DNA of 5,597 nucleotides from CBDBZL01 sp031399025 (GCA_031399025.1 JANNOJ010000016.1:1-5597), one strand, 5' to 3'. Shown: positions 1 to 5,348, numbered from the stretch's first letter. The notes: generated from the sequence alone by a model not told the origin. Translations and numbers: made by a program.

Positions 1-690
1 CGCCTCGTCGACCAGCACCATCGCGCCGTTTTCGCGGGCGACGCGGACCATGTCCCTCAGCGGGGCAATATCCCCCAGCATCGAATAGACCCCTTCGAGG
101 ATCACCAACTTGCCCGCGCCTTCGGGCACTCGTTTGAGCCGTTTTTCCATCGCCTCGATGTCATTGTGCTTGAACGGCACCACCTCGGCATCGCCCAGCT
201 TGCAGCCGTCCCAGATGCTGGCGTGTGAATCGATGTCGAGGACGATGTAATCGCCCTTGCCGGCGATGGTGGAGATGATGCCGAGATTGGCCTGATAGCC
301 GGTCGAGAACACCATTGCGTGATCCATGGCGTAGAACTCGCACAGCGCCTTTTCGACGTCCCGATGCCCAGTATAGGTGCCGTTGAGCACACGGCTGCCG
401 GTGGTTCCCGAGCCGAAATCGGTCAGCGCCTGCTTGCCTGCTTCGATCACATCAGGGTCGAAGGTCATGCCCATGTAGTTGTAAGTGCCGAGCAAGATCG
501 TTTCGCGCCCGTTGCATACCGCGCGCGTGGGCGACAGGACGCGCTCCATCACCAGGTTGAACGGATCCTCCATGCCGCTTGCCAGCAGCCCCTCGCGCAT
601 CGCGATCAGGGCATCGAACTTGCTGAACAGGTCCGGCGTTCCGCCGTCCACCGCGGCCGGCCGGTCGGCCTGGCTGACACCTTCGCTCAC
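1..690 (-). CDS. spt: Serine palmitoyltransferase, N-terminal part (cut by window edge)
   Basis: This is a pyridoxal-phosphate enzyme of the alpha-oxoamine synthase family. It condenses L-serine with an acyl thioester to give 3-ketosphinganine, the first step of sphingolipid synthesis. The 230 visible codons include GTYNYMG (69-75), GSGTTGSRVLNGTY (93-106), FSTGYQANLG (128-137), the PLP-stacking His156 in DSHASIWDG, EGVYSMLGDIAPL (199-211) and VDEA at the edge, with Asp228 the expected PLP-nitrogen partner. The window ends just before the usual next His, so the catalytic lysine region is not seen; the family is about 400-420 aa. GTG at 690 is chosen because it overlaps the acyl carrier protein stop as GTGA, which implies translational coupling. 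By family knowledge KBL, AONS and ALAS are relatives, but these motifs match bacterial SPT much better. The position equivalent to Asn100 of Sphingomonas SPT (recalled numbering) appears to be Thr97. Confidence 0.93.
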   Translation of the reverse strand, partial: MSEGVSQADRPAAVDGGTPDLFSKFDALIAMREGLLASGMEDPFNLVMERVLSPTRAVCNGRETILLGTYNYMGMTFDPDVIEAGKQALTDFGSGTTGSRVLNGTYTGHRDVEKALCEFYAMDHAMVFSTGYQANLGIISTIAGKGDYIVLDIDSHASIWDGCKLGDAEVVPFKHNDIEAMEKRLKRVPEGAGKLVILEGVYSMLGDIAPLRDMVRVARENGAMVLVDEA

Positions 691-932
691 TTGTTGCCCG
701 CCGACTTGGTGACCGCATCGACCAACTGACCGAAGGTCTCGATCTCGGCCTGCTGGTTCATGCTGATGATGATGTCGAATTCATCCTCGATCGCGGCGAC
801 GAAATCCATCACCGTTAGGCTGTCGAATTCCAGATCGCCCGCGAAGCTGGTGCCGTCCTGAATTACTACGCCCTTTTTGTTGAAGGGTTCGATCAGGTTG
901 CGGATGGTGGTGTCGACATGAGCACGGTCCAT
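687..932 (-). CDS. Acyl carrier protein dedicated to sphingolipid synthesis
   Basis: This is an 81-aa acyl carrier protein. The phosphopantetheine attachment serine is Ser38 in the motif LEFDSLTVMD (34-43), with the acidic helix that follows (IEDEFDIII, 48-56). Such carriers hold acyl chains as thioesters in the cytosol. Because the next gene is serine palmitoyltransferase with a 4-base GTGA overlap, I infer that it supplies or receives the acyl group for sphinganine synthesis and is not the housekeeping AcpP. The sequence also differs from AcpP: it lacks the common GADSLDTVE form. ATG at 932 has a good Shine-Dalgarno (GAGGA at 943-939, 6-base spacer). The call as an ACP is firm; the sphingolipid role rests on context and on the known acp-spt pairing in Caulobacter and Sphingomonas. 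Confidence 0.92.
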   Translation of the reverse strand: MDRAHVDTTIRNLIEPFNKKGVVIQDGTSFAGDLEFDSLTVMDFVAAIEDEFDIIISMNQQAEIETFGQLVDAVTKSAGNK

Positions 933-938
933 GGCAGA

Positions 939-943
939 TCCTC
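939..943 (-). promoter_or_regulatory. Ribosome binding site of the acyl carrier protein gene
   Basis: GAGGA read on the minus strand lies 6 bases ahead of the ATG at 932. It fixes the start of the acyl carrier protein and provides the only strong Shine-Dalgarno of the acp-spt pair, since spt starts inside the acp stop. Confidence 0.7.
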
Positions 944-982
944 GTCTGGGGCGGCGCTATGCGCGCCTGGTTGGGGTGCGCA

Positions 983-1003
983 AAGCGGCCAAGCCGACCG
1001 CTT
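983..1003 (-). terminator. Hairpin between divK and the acyl carrier gene
   Basis: On the minus strand AAGCGGTC and GGCCGCTT can pair (8 pairs, one a G-U) around a 5-base loop. Only three U residues follow, so it is at best a weak intrinsic terminator or attenuator for divK transcripts entering acp-spt. A perfect TTGACA lies just upstream (1008-1003 on the minus strand), but the bases 17 downstream (CTTTGC) make a poor -10 box. I therefore do not call an acp promoter. Nothing else is recognisable in the 112 bases between the two genes (933-1044). Confidence 0.3.
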
Positions 1004-1044
1004 GTCAAGCATCCCGCGCCACCACGGCAGAGCGCTTTGGGGCG

Positions 1045-1437
1045 CTAACCGACCGCTTCGGCCGAAGGTTCGTCGGCCATCAAGCCGCGCACCGCGTTCA
1101 TGAACGGGGTGATCGAAACCGGTTTGGCGAGATAGTCCTTGGCTCCGGCGGCGCGGATCTTCTCCTCGTCGCCCTTGCCCGCATAGGCGGTCACCGCGAG
1201 GATGGGGATGTCCCGGAGCGTGTGGTCGGCACGGAAGGTTTCGATCAGTTCGAGGCCGGAAACATTTGGCAGCTGGATATCGAGCACCACCGCGTGCGGC
1301 TTGAACTTTCTGGCCGTCGGAATGACGTTCAATCCATCAGCCACGGGCACCACCTCATAGCCGTTCGCCTTCAGCACGTCGCAGAACAGCTTGCGGTTGA
1401 GATCGTTGTCCTCGACAACCAGGATGCGCTTTGGCAC
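1045..1437 (-). CDS. divK: Single-domain response regulator DivK
   Basis: This 130-aa protein is a lone receiver domain with no output domain. The start chosen (GTG at 1437) gives MPKRILVVEDNDLNRKLF, the normal DivK beginning, and places the phospho-accepting aspartate at Asp53, as in Caulobacter DivK. The acidic pair is E9/D10, the switch residues are Thr83 and Tyr85, and the conserved lysine is Lys105 before Pro106. GKGDEEKIR (87-95) retains Asp90, the residue altered in the classical Caulobacter divK341 allele. DivK is a cytosolic relay phosphorylated and dephosphorylated by DivJ/PleC-type kinases; it steers DivL-CckA-CtrA and so polarity and division. A TTG at 1458 could extend it by 7 codons, but that would swallow its own AGGGGG ribosome site (1455-1450). 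In Caulobacter pleD follows divK; here an acyl carrier protein follows on the same strand after 112 bases. Confidence 0.9.
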   Translation of the reverse strand: MPKRILVVEDNDLNRKLFCDVLKANGYEVVPVADGLNVIPTARKFKPHAVVLDIQLPNVSGLELIETFRADHTLRDIPILAVTAYAGKGDEEKIRAAGAKDYLAKPVSITPFMNAVRGLMADEPSAEAVG

Positions 1438-1464
1438 GGCGATTTCGGTCCCCCTCAACCACTG

Positions 1465-1493
1465 TATTTAGACCCCTTAACGGAGACTGGCAA
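1465..1493 (-). promoter_or_regulatory. Probable divK promoter
   Basis: On the minus strand TTGCCA (1493-1488), 17 bases, then TAAATA (1470-1465) resembles a sigma-70 promoter (5 of 6 for TTGACA, 3 of 6 for TATAAT). Transcription would begin near 1458, just ahead of AGGGGG (1455-1450) and the GTG at 1437, giving a leader of roughly 20 bases. The -35 box falls in the spacer between the Shine-Dalgarno and start of the divergent DUF3572 gene, so expression of the two genes may interfere. A TTTA-N6-TTAAC element inside it resembles a degenerate CtrA box, but the spacing is 6 where 7 is expected. Confidence 0.4.
1482..1486 (+). promoter_or_regulatory. Shine-Dalgarno ahead of a non-standard ATC start
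   Basis: GGAGA at 1482-1486 is followed by a 7-base spacer and then ATC (1494-1496) in the DUF3572 frame. The next canonical ATG downstream (1504) is in another frame. This site decides the preferred start of the DUF3572 gene. Confidence 0.45.
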
Positions 1494-1778
1494 ATCACTA
1501 CTGATGCCTCCTGGCCCGCTGTCCCGAAACGGACGCCCGAGACGATTGCGCTGGAAGCGCTGGGCTGGGTGCTGACCGACGAGCCGCGCGCCGAGCGGCT
1601 GCTGGCGCTGACTGGGCTGACGCCCGACGCGTTGCGGGGGGGGCTGGGCGATCGCGTAGTGCTCGCTGCGGTGCTCGAATTTCTCGCCGGGCACGAGGCC
1701 GATCTGATCGCCGCAGCGATTGCCCTCGACCTGCCGCCGCAGGATATCGCCGCGGCTTCAAGGGCACTGGCCGCATGA
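1494..1778 (+). CDS. DUF3572 family protein (start codon uncertain, possibly ATC)
   Basis: This small, probably all-helical cytosolic protein is of unknown function. The core, from TPETIALEALGWVL through DEPRAERLLALTGLTPDALR to VLAAVLEFLAGHEADLI, fits the alphaproteobacterial DUF3572 family, which as I recall is commonly found next to divK; that supports the call. The frame has no ATG. Upstream TTG at 1431 would put the start inside the divK coding sequence and erase the intergenic region. With the ATC at 1494, read as Met, the product would be 94 aa beginning MTTDASWPAV, a natural-looking N-terminus with GGAGA 7 bases before it. A sequencing change from ATG, or initiation at a later codon such as ATT near 1542, are alternatives. 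A run of eight G (1636-1643) lies in the coding part but keeps frame. The stop overlaps the next start (ATGA). Confidence 0.75.
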   Translation: MTTDASWPAVPKRTPETIALEALGWVLTDEPRAERLLALTGLTPDALRGGLGDRVVLAAVLEFLAGHEADLIAAAIALDLPPQDIAAASRALAA

Positions 1779-2434
1779 GCCGCCCACTTGTCGTCTGTGA
1801 CTGCGACGAGGTGCTGCTGCACATGGTGGCCCCTTTCCGCGACTGGCTGGCGGAAACGCATGGCGTCATCTTCGCAATGCAGAGCAACAATTTTGCCGAG
1901 GCGATGCGTTGGACCGCGAGCGGCGAGCTGGTCGAAAAGCCGGAGATCTGGCGGCTGCTGGGTGCCTTCTTCGACACCGAAATGCACCGCCAGACCGCCA
2001 TCGCAGGCGCGGTCGAAGCGATGCGACAGCTCGGCGAGCGCGCCGATGTGGTGGTGCTGACCAACATTCCTGATTCCCACCGCGAGCTGCGCCAGGTGCA
2101 GCTCGATAAGCACCGCATCGCCGCCCGGGTGTTCACCAACCAGGGCCCCAAGGGCCCCGCGCTTCAGGCGATCATCGCCGAGTTCCGGCCCTCGCACACC
2201 TATTTCATCGACGATTTGCCGCAGCATCATCAGTCAGCACGCGAGACAGTCGGTGCCACCGGGTGCGACCTCACCACGCTGCATTTGTGCGGCGAGCCGC
2301 TGCTCGCCCCGCACATCACCTGCGCGCACGCAGCGGGCCACGCCGACGCCCGCATCGACGACTGGGGCGAGGCGCTGCCCTGGCTGCTTGCGCGCCTGCA
2401 ACGCCATTCCGCATCACTCGAGGAAACTGCATGA
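1775..2434 (+). CDS. HAD-superfamily hydrolase (probable phosphatase)
   Basis: This is a 219-aa soluble protein with the haloacid dehalogenase fold. Motif I is VVCDCDEVL with nucleophile Asp9 and general acid Asp11. Motif II is VVLTNIP with Thr96, motif III is probably Lys126 in QGPKGPAL, and motif IV is YFIDDLPQHH with Asp146 and Asp147. Together these predict a magnesium-dependent phosphohydrolase. The region between motif I and II (about 20-85) is helical and suggests a small C1-type cap. The substrate cannot be read from the sequence; a 5'-nucleotidase-like or small-metabolite phosphatase is possible. The C-terminal 40 residues (HITCAHAAGHADARIDDW and on) are not a standard HAD motif. The start is fixed by the ATGA overlap with the DUF3572 gene, and the stop overlaps the RidA start in the same way, so translation is likely coupled on both sides. 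Confidence 0.83.
   Translation: MSRPLVVCDCDEVLLHMVAPFRDWLAETHGVIFAMQSNNFAEAMRWTASGELVEKPEIWRLLGAFFDTEMHRQTAIAGAVEAMRQLGERADVVVLTNIPDSHRELRQVQLDKHRIAARVFTNQGPKGPALQAIIAEFRPSHTYFIDDLPQHHQSARETVGATGCDLTTLHLCGEPLLAPHITCAHAAGHADARIDDWGEALPWLLARLQRHSASLEETA
2420..2424 (+). promoter_or_regulatory. Strong internal ribosome binding site of the RidA gene
   Basis: GAGGA lies 6 bases ahead of the ATG at 2431, inside the last codons of the HAD gene. It is the best Shine-Dalgarno in the five-gene operon and suggests RidA is made in greater amount than its neighbours. Confidence 0.6.
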
Positions 2435-2886
2435 ACATCGTCACGCGCCTTTCCGACATGGGCATCGAATTGCCCGTCGCCGCTGCTCCGGTGGCCAGCT
2501 ATGTGCCGGTGGTGGTCCAGGGCGGCTTCGCCTTCGTCTCCGGCCAGCTCCCGTTTCTCGACGGCAAACTGGTGACCGGCAAGCTCGGCAGCGAGCTCGG
2601 CACCGAGCGCGGCATCCAGGCCGCGCGCGCCTGCGGGCTGATGGTCCTTGCCCAGCTTGAAGCCGCGGATCTGCTCGATCGGGTGGCGCGAATCGTCAAG
2701 CTGGGCGGCTTCGTCGCCTCGACCGCCGATTTCACCGATCAGCCCAAAGTGGTGAACGGCGCCTCGGACTTGATGGTCGAGGTGTTCGGCGATGCCGGCA
2801 GGCACGCCCGCAGCGCGGTGGGCGTGCCGGTGCTGCCGCTCAACGCGGCGGTCGAGGTCGATGCGATCATTGCTCTCAAGCCTTGA
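2431..2886 (+). CDS. RidA/YjgF family protein (2-iminoacid deaminase-like)
   Basis: This 151-aa protein is of the RidA (YjgF/YER057c/UK114) family, which forms trimers with active sites at subunit interfaces. Classical RidA hydrolyses reactive enamine/imine intermediates from PLP enzymes to 2-ketoacids. Visible signatures are FAFVSGQLPFLDGKL (33-47), the helix QAARACGLMVLAQLE (63-77), and RHARSAVGVPVLPLNAAVEVDAI (124-146). Arg127 matches the substrate-binding arginine (Arg105 in E. coli RidA) and Glu142 the acidic residue of the last strand. The long insert and VGVPVLPLNAAVEVDAI ending place it in the longer, about 150-aa alphaproteobacterial subgroup, whose activity is less certain than that of RidA proper. 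A strong GAGGA (2420-2424) sits 6 bases before ATG, so it can be translated independently despite the ATGA overlap with the HAD gene. Confidence 0.88.
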   Translation: MNIVTRLSDMGIELPVAAAPVASYVPVVVQGGFAFVSGQLPFLDGKLVTGKLGSELGTERGIQAARACGLMVLAQLEAADLLDRVARIVKLGGFVASTADFTDQPKVVNGASDLMVEVFGDAGRHARSAVGVPVLPLNAAVEVDAIIALKP

Positions 2887-3637
2887 CCGCCTGTTCGCTC
2901 CGCCGCCAGTTCCGGCTGCGCGGGCGGGCTGGCTGAAAAATTGGACCTTTGCGCATCGCGGACTGCACAGACAGCCGGGACCGGTCGAGAATTCGCCTAC
3001 TGCCTTTCGCGCCGCGGTCGCGGCGGGGCTCGGCATCGAATGCGACATCCAGCGCAGCCGCGACGGCGTGGCGATGGTCTACCATGACTGGGACTTTTCG
3101 CGCCTGCATGGCCGCACCGAAGCTGGGAACGCGCTCGATGCCCAGCAGTGGCGCGAGCTGCGCTATGCCGATAGCGACGAGGGGCCGCTTGCGCTGGCCG
3201 ATCTGCTTGATCTGGTATCCGGGCAAGTACCTCTGCTGATCGAGATCAAATCGCGTTCCGGCTACGATGTGGAGCGCAGCTGCGAGCTGGTTTGCCAAGC
3301 CCTGAGCGGCTATCGCGGCCTTCATGCGGTGATGAGCTTCGACCCGCGCGTCTCGCGCTGGCTGCGCCGTCACGCAGCCGCCACCACGCGCGGGCTGGTG
3401 ATGCGAGAGGACGACCATGGCCACACACGGCAGGCCTGGCAGCGCCATTTGGCCCTGTGGATGGCGAAGCCGGACTTCGTGGCCTATCACGTCAAGGCAC
3501 TGCCCAATCGCTTCGTCGCCGGTTTGCGTGAATACGGGCTGCCGGTTCCGACCTGGACCGTGGCTTCGCCCGAAGCACTGGCGATTGCGCGCAAATACGC
3601 TGATGCGGCCATCGCCGAGGGCGCCGGGCTGCTGTGA
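2861..3637 (+). CDS. Glycerophosphodiester phosphodiesterase family protein
   Basis: This 258-aa protein has the GDPD TIM-barrel, which cleaves glycerophosphodiesters to glycerol-3-phosphate and an alcohol in a metal-dependent way. Catalytic and metal residues are visible: His32-Arg33 in AHRG, Glu43-Asn44 in VENS, Glu60 and Asp62 in IECDIQRSRDG, His75 in VYHDWDFSRLHG, Glu128 and Lys130 in LLIEIK, Ser159-Phe160 in MSFDP, and a TWTV strand (231-234). There is no obvious signal peptide, so it is probably cytosolic. ATG at 2861 lies 26 bases inside the RidA gene, with GAGG only 3 bases before it; TTG at 2870 (LLSSLDRLF start) is a fair alternative. The stop overlaps the next gene as GTGA. The substrate (phospholipid remnant or other diester) is not defined. 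Confidence 0.87.
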   Translation: MRSLLSSLDRLFAPPPVPAARAGWLKNWTFAHRGLHRQPGPVENSPTAFRAAVAAGLGIECDIQRSRDGVAMVYHDWDFSRLHGRTEAGNALDAQQWRELRYADSDEGPLALADLLDLVSGQVPLLIEIKSRSGYDVERSCELVCQALSGYRGLHAVMSFDPRVSRWLRRHAAATTRGLVMREDDHGHTRQAWQRHLALWMAKPDFVAYHVKALPNRFVAGLREYGLPVPTWTVASPEALAIARKYADAAIAEGAGLL

Positions 3638-4764
3638 ACGAACTGCTCGCTAAACTCGGTGGATCGGTCGGCGCGTTCGACGCCGCCACCTGGGATGCGC
3701 TCATCCCGGATGCCAACCCCTTCATGCGCCACGGCTTCCTGACCGCGCTCGAGGATTCGGGCAGCGTCGGCGAAGGGACCGGCTGGCAGCCCGCTCCGAT
3801 CGTGATCGAGAACGATTGCGGAGATTTGCTCGCGGCCCTGCCTGCCTACCTCAAGGGTCACAGCCAGGGCGAATACGTTTTCGACCATAACTGGGCCGAA
3901 GCCTATGAGCGCGCCGGAGGCCGTTATTACCCGAAGCTCCAGATCGCCGCGCCGTTCACACCCGCCACCGGGTCGCGGCTGCTGCTAAGGGATGCCAGCT
4001 TCGCACCCGCGTTGCTTGGCGCGGCCGAACAACTCTGCGCGCAGAATGGCTTTTCGGGCGCCCATGCCACCTTCGTCGCCGCCGCCCAGGTGCCGCTGTT
4101 CGAAGCCGCCGGGTGGCTCATCCGCCACGATATCCAGTTCCACTGGACCAACCGGAGATACGAGAGCTTCGAGGATTTCCTCGCCGAACTGTCCTCGCGC
4201 AAGCGCAAGGACTTGCGCAAGGAGCGCGCGGCGGCGCAGGCCGAGGTGGACATCGTTCGCCTGCGCGGTGCGGACATCCGACCCGAGCATTGGGACGCGT
4301 TCTGGCATTTCTACCAGGACACCGGTGCGCGCAAATGGGGCTCGCCCTATCTCACACGGGCCGCTTTCGACCTGATCGGCGAGCGGTTGGGCGATGCGGT
4401 GCTGCTGATCCTGGCTTTACAGAATGGCTCGCCGGTCGCCGGCGCGCTCAACGTGATCGGTGGCGATGCGCTGTACGGGCGGTACTGGGGCTGCACGCGC
4501 GAGGTGCCGTTTCTGCATTTCGAGCTGTGCTATTACCAAGCGATCGACGTCGCCATCGAGCTTGGGCTGGCCCGCGTCGAGGCGGGCGCGCAGGGCGGGC
4601 ACAAGCTGGCGCGCGGCTATGCCCCGGTGCGGACGAGTTCGGCGCATTGGATCGCCGACCCGGGCTTCCGCAGCGCCATCGCCGATTTCCTCGAGCGCGA
4701 GCGCACGGGCGTGGCGGCGGACGCGAACTACCTTGAAAGCCGCACGCCGTTCCGCAAATCCTAG
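3634..4764 (+). CDS. COG3146/DUF482 GNAT-fold acyltransferase-like protein
   Basis: This 376-aa protein matches the DUF482/COG3146 family, which is annotated as peptidoglycan-related with a GNAT or FemAB-like fold. Its true reaction is unproven. Hallmarks from family memory are visible: NPFMRHGFLTALEDSG (28-43), YVFDHNWAEAYERAGGRYYPKLQ (81-103), the basic stretch SSRKRKDLRKERAAA (187-201), GARKWGSPYLT (231-241), ALYGRYWGC (279-287), FLHFELCYYQAIDVAIE (293-309), and EAGAQGGHKLARGYAP (316-331). The last block resembles the acyl-donor side of FemAB and GNAT proteins. It has no signal peptide or membrane segment. GTG at 3634 overlaps the GDPD stop (GTGA), and no strong Shine-Dalgarno precedes it (GAGG is 13 bases away), so translation probably depends on coupling. 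It ends convergently with the Sel1-like gene, sharing the CTAG stop. Confidence 0.85.
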   Translation: MNELLAKLGGSVGAFDAATWDALIPDANPFMRHGFLTALEDSGSVGEGTGWQPAPIVIENDCGDLLAALPAYLKGHSQGEYVFDHNWAEAYERAGGRYYPKLQIAAPFTPATGSRLLLRDASFAPALLGAAEQLCAQNGFSGAHATFVAAAQVPLFEAAGWLIRHDIQFHWTNRRYESFEDFLAELSSRKRKDLRKERAAAQAEVDIVRLRGADIRPEHWDAFWHFYQDTGARKWGSPYLTRAAFDLIGERLGDAVLLILALQNGSPVAGALNVIGGDALYGRYWGCTREVPFLHFELCYYQAIDVAIELGLARVEAGAQGGHKLARGYAPVRTSSAHWIADPGFRSAIADFLERERTGVAADANYLESRTPFRKS

Positions 4765-5105
4765 GCGGCGCGGCGCTCAGCGGATTCGCAACGCAGCCAC
4801 TCGCGCGCGCGGCGCTGGGCTTCGGCGATCTCGCGCGCGGTCATCTCCTCGGCCACATCGGCGCGGCACCAGGCCGCTTCCTCATGGCCCCGCGCGGCGG
4901 CGATGTTGAACCATTTGTGGGCCTCGATCAGATCGCAGGCGGCACCGTGACTGGCGGTCGAGAACGCGACCCCCAGGTCGTAAAGCGCCGCGATGGCTCA
5001 GTCCGCAAATCTGGCTAGGCAGCTTGCGACGAGCGCCTCGGCATCCGCGCTCTGCCGAACACGGCCCGCACCGCCTTCTATGCTGGTGAGATTGCCCAAA
5101 TCCAT
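4761..5105 (-). pseudogene. Sel1-repeat family gene with in-frame TGA
   Basis: Reading the minus strand from ATG at 5105 gives 35 codons (MDLGNLTSIEGGAGRV...ARFAD), a TGA (5000-4998), then 78 codons in the same frame: AIAALYDLGVAFSTASHG, IEAHKWFNIAAARGHEEAAW, then a basic/acidic helical tail (MTAREIAEAQRRAREWL), and TAG at 4763-4761. EAHKWFNIAA-RGHEEA is the Sel1/TPR-like repeat signature, usually a protein-binding helical pair. Both halves look coding and share one frame, so a single substitution or small in-frame indel best explains the stop; a simple one-base frameshift does not. No ATG, GTG or TTG follows soon after the TGA, so a shorter intact gene is unlikely. A sequence error is the main alternative. 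Confidence 0.6.
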
Positions 5106-5118
5106 TCCCCAAAATCCC

Positions 5119-5134
5119 CCGGCACCCCCGCCGG
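5119..5134 (-). other. Short hairpin in the leader of the Sel1-like gene
   Basis: CCGGC and GCCGG pair around a 6-base loop, 14 bases upstream of the Sel1-like ATG at 5105. On the minus strand a GGGGGA that could act as Shine-Dalgarno (5120-5115) touches its edge. The stem is only 5 bp and sits in GC-rich sequence, so chance is possible. Confidence 0.2.
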
Positions 5135-5210
5135 CAACTCCTGTCTCGCCCACTCGTCCTCAAGAAAAGGTTAACGCCGATTATCATTTAGTAACGCGCT
5201 AGGAATCCCG

Positions 5211-5233
5211 GGCAATCGCGCTCGGGGATTGCC
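5211..5233. repeat. Inverted repeat ahead of dksA
   Basis: GGCAATC (5211-5217) and GATTGCC (5227-5233) are perfect inverted arms of 7 bp separated by 9 bases. They lie just upstream of the candidate dksA -35 box (5236). By position this could be an operator or, on the plus strand, a hairpin. A competing imperfect pairing between AATCCCG (5204-5210) and CGGGGATT (5223-5230) overlaps it. Confidence 0.4.
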
Positions 5234-5235
5234 GC

Positions 5236-5264
5236 TTGTGCCCCCGTTCCGCCTTGCCTATAGG
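5236..5264 (+). promoter_or_regulatory. Candidate dksA promoter
   Basis: TTGTGC (5236-5241), a 17-base spacer and TATAGG (5259-5264) resemble a weak sigma-70 promoter. Start of transcription would be near 5271, giving a leader of about 88 bases before the dksA ATG. The -10 lacks the final T. The rest of the 5106-5358 gap holds an AT-richer stretch (5162-5192, with a GTTAAC palindrome) that could serve the divergent Sel1-like gene or another dksA promoter, but I see no clear boxes there. Confidence 0.35.
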
Positions 5265-5319
5265 CCGCCGCCATCGGGGTGGCGACGCGACGCGGGCTGA
5301 GATCCGGCGCGGCAGGTGG

Positions 5320-5331
5320 ACCAGTCCTGGT
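5320..5331 (+). repeat. Short palindrome in the dksA leader
   Basis: ACCAG and CTGGT flank a central TC, giving a 12-base near-palindrome 27 bases before the dksA start. It may be a protein-binding dyad or part of a leader fold; a 2-base loop is too tight for an RNA hairpin without losing a pair. Confidence 0.25.
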
Positions 5332-5348
5332 GCGTATCGAGTTGGGTT

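Noticed and set aside
1003..1008. Perfect TTGACA on the minus strand as an acp-spt promoter
   Set aside because: The bases 16-18 downstream (GCTTTG, CTTTGC, TTTGCG) do not form a -10 box, and the site abuts the hairpin; too weak to call.
1466..1481. CtrA box between divK and DUF3572
   Set aside because: TTTA-N6-TTAAC has the wrong spacing and one mismatch against TTAA-N7-TTAA; not enough to call as a feature.
1504..1575. ATG at 1504 as the start of the DUF3572 gene by way of a frameshift
   Set aside because: Its frame gives a low-complexity arginine-rich peptide ending at 1575, while the DUF3572 frame is intact from before 1494, so no frameshift is needed.
931..1575. Long plus-strand open frame opposite divK and its flanks
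   Set aside because: It is antisense to clear divK codons, has no family-like motifs and no ribosome binding site; a GC-rich shadow frame.
1355..2230. Long minus-strand open frame opposite the HAD gene
   Set aside because: It is the mirror of well-supported coding sequence with alanine/arginine-rich composition and no recognisable domain.
4882..5187. Minus-strand open frame with a methionine at 5187, overlapping the Sel1-like gene
   Set aside because: The Sel1 motifs lie in another frame; this one is arginine/cysteine-rich and shows no domain.
5273..5331. A TPP-riboswitch-like GGGGTG plus GGCTGAGAT ahead of dksA
   Set aside because: The CTGAGA-like part is present, but the second conserved half (ACCC, GAACCTGA, and the TAAT-CC-GCG block) is missing, and dksA is not a thiamin gene.
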